64,000 nucleotides of DNA from Sphaerolaimus hirsutus. Its lineage: Eukaryota; Nematoda; Chromadorea; Monhysterida; Sphaerolaimidae. This document shows, one piece after another, positions 62,798 through 64,000 of this stretch. A program made the position numbers and the translations under genes. Within the stretch, counting starts at the first letter, position 1. Every line of letters begins with the position of its first letter. The notes under the pieces were generated by a model that searched no databases, was not told the origin of the DNA, and saw only the letters and a list, made by a program, of their open reading frames with translations. The stretch is from positions 15,252,001 to 15,316,000 of the forward strand of contig OZ038456.1 in the NCBI GenBank assembly GCA_964036195.1. Direction: 5' to 3'.

Positions 62798-64000
62798 GTA
62801 CATTGAAAAAGTTTGTCAAATTAGTTTCACCCTTTCCTCGTTAAAAGACCTTTTTCCTTTGACATTCAGAGATAAGATGGTATAGATTGAGGAATATCCG
62901 CCCAGTGATCGATGGTTCAGTGAATTTTCACTATTGTGTCATTGTTAAATTCCTGTGAAAAATGTTCTAGGTTGACATTGTGATTGTGCTTTTAGTTAAA
63001 ATACACATTTTACAAATATGCTTCTTTTTAATTTCACTATCAACGTCGATGTTTGTAAAAATGTCTCATTTATTAATTAACAGCGCTTTGATTATTGGAA
63101 TAAATAATCACAGTATAAATCAGCAGAGTTGCAAAAACGTATTTACGTTTACCCGAAATACCCGGTTATTCGGGTATTTATACTTACGTTTACGTTTACG
63201 TTTTCATAAAATACCATTACGTTTTGTTACGTTTTCCTGACCAAAATACCCGGGTACCAGAGAAAACGTAAAAAACGTTGTGAGACCCGAAAATTTTCGG
63301 CAAAATGCAACTTCCACCATAAATTTCCGACAACTTTGAAAATTTTGCGCGCCAGCGCACACTTTTCCTCCACAGAAGCCATATTTTCAAAAAACCCATG
63401 TATATTCAATATTCAAATTATTCTATAGTTCGACCTCACCTCAGTGCAGTATTATGTATTACTTCCCAAACTCGAATTGTGCCAATTGCATATAAAAAAA
63501 GTCAGCGGATGCTGTTATTTAGTGGCTTTCGTGGATTGATTTTTTGCTATTTGAAGATCAAATGTTGAATCAACTGTATGAATCATCATAATATAAATTT
63601 TTTGTGACATAACACTTGGGAAAACGTTGACAGAACGTGAAAAATTGATTGAAAAACCGACAAAAAATAGCAGGGCAGCTTCCAAGACGGCGTCTCCATA
63701 ATAGAAAGTTGGTGAAAAATAGAAGGGCGCCCTTCTATTAGATGAAAAACGGTAATAATTTTTTTACGTTTACGTTTTATTTTACGTTTTCCCAGGTATT
63801 TTAAAAATACCTTACGTTTTAGTATTTATACTTTCATTTTGGAAAAGGTATTTACGTTTACATTTACGTTTTCCAAAAATACCAGTATTTGACCAACTCT
63901 GTAAATCAGACACAATAGTGAAAGTTCATTGAAATACAACTACGGGTGTCACTGTAGCTATGATAGTCAGACATGTGAACGAACTGGTATGTTTTAGAAA
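62798..64000. other. No gene seen; TTTACG-rich repeats
   Basis: 63125-63260 is close to 21390-21545 (AAAACGTATTTACGTTTACC and CCCGAAATACCCGG...TCGGGTATTTATA, an inverted pair). 63745-63900 is a looser stretch of the same words. Confidence 0.45.

Overview
This is metazoan nuclear DNA. The evidence is two kinds of spliced protein-coding gene (a formin of the DAAM class and astacin metalloproteases with an ShKT tail), a BEL/Pao retrotransposon fragment, a GIY-YIG retroelement of Penelope-like type, and very dense short DNA transposons. The sequence is AT-rich with GC-rich inserts and has no operons, rRNA, tRNA or CRISPR array that I can recognise. The phylum cannot be fixed from this window. An astacin fused to a C-terminal ShKT domain occurs in cnidarians and nematodes, among others.

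Layout. Bases 1-2.7 kb (minus strand) hold the 5' part of a retroelement: an ORF1-like protein followed by an ORF2 that begins with a GIY-YIG endonuclease and runs off the left edge. Bases 4.7-25.6 kb (minus strand) hold three tandem astacin paralogues. astA (7809 to 4734) shows six exons, with its last exons missing or off-window. astB (17.3-16.1 kb) is a remnant whose exon is split by a 640-bp transposon. astC (25579 to 20012) shows eight exons from signal peptide to ShKT stop codon, but carries an in-frame TAA near the start of exon 2. Bases 32.3-58.3 kb (plus strand) hold a DAAM-type formin in 23 exons. All 23 join in one reading frame of about 1,330 codons. Intron 8 is 14.6 kb and is full of transposons. 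It also contains a 52-codon ORF for a single-pass membrane peptide. Bases 58.3-64 kb are mostly repeats, with one candidate signal-peptide exon near 62.7 kb.

Mobile DNA. Several families can be bounded by eye through terminal inverted repeats (TIRs) and target-site duplications (TSDs). These are a hAT-like family with TAGTGATG ends and palindromic GGCGCC arrays (three copies with perfect 8-bp TSDs), a 2.2-kb hAT-like element in intron 1 of astC, a hAT-like MITE with CAGGGGTCTC ends in DAAM intron 10, a hAT-like element with TAGGGTGTCAAA ends that contains BEL/Pao pol, a TA-flanked mariner-like element, and more than fifteen copies of a family with TACCGTATTTCCTCG ends and long C/G runs. Several near-perfect palindromes are also present.

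The main points of interest are the unusual GTTGGT splice donors in the DAAM gene, the N-terminal GIY-YIG retroelement, the exactly datable transposon insertions in the astacin cluster, and the GGCGCC-array transposons with a conserved coding-like core.

All domain and family calls were made by reading motifs, without database searches.
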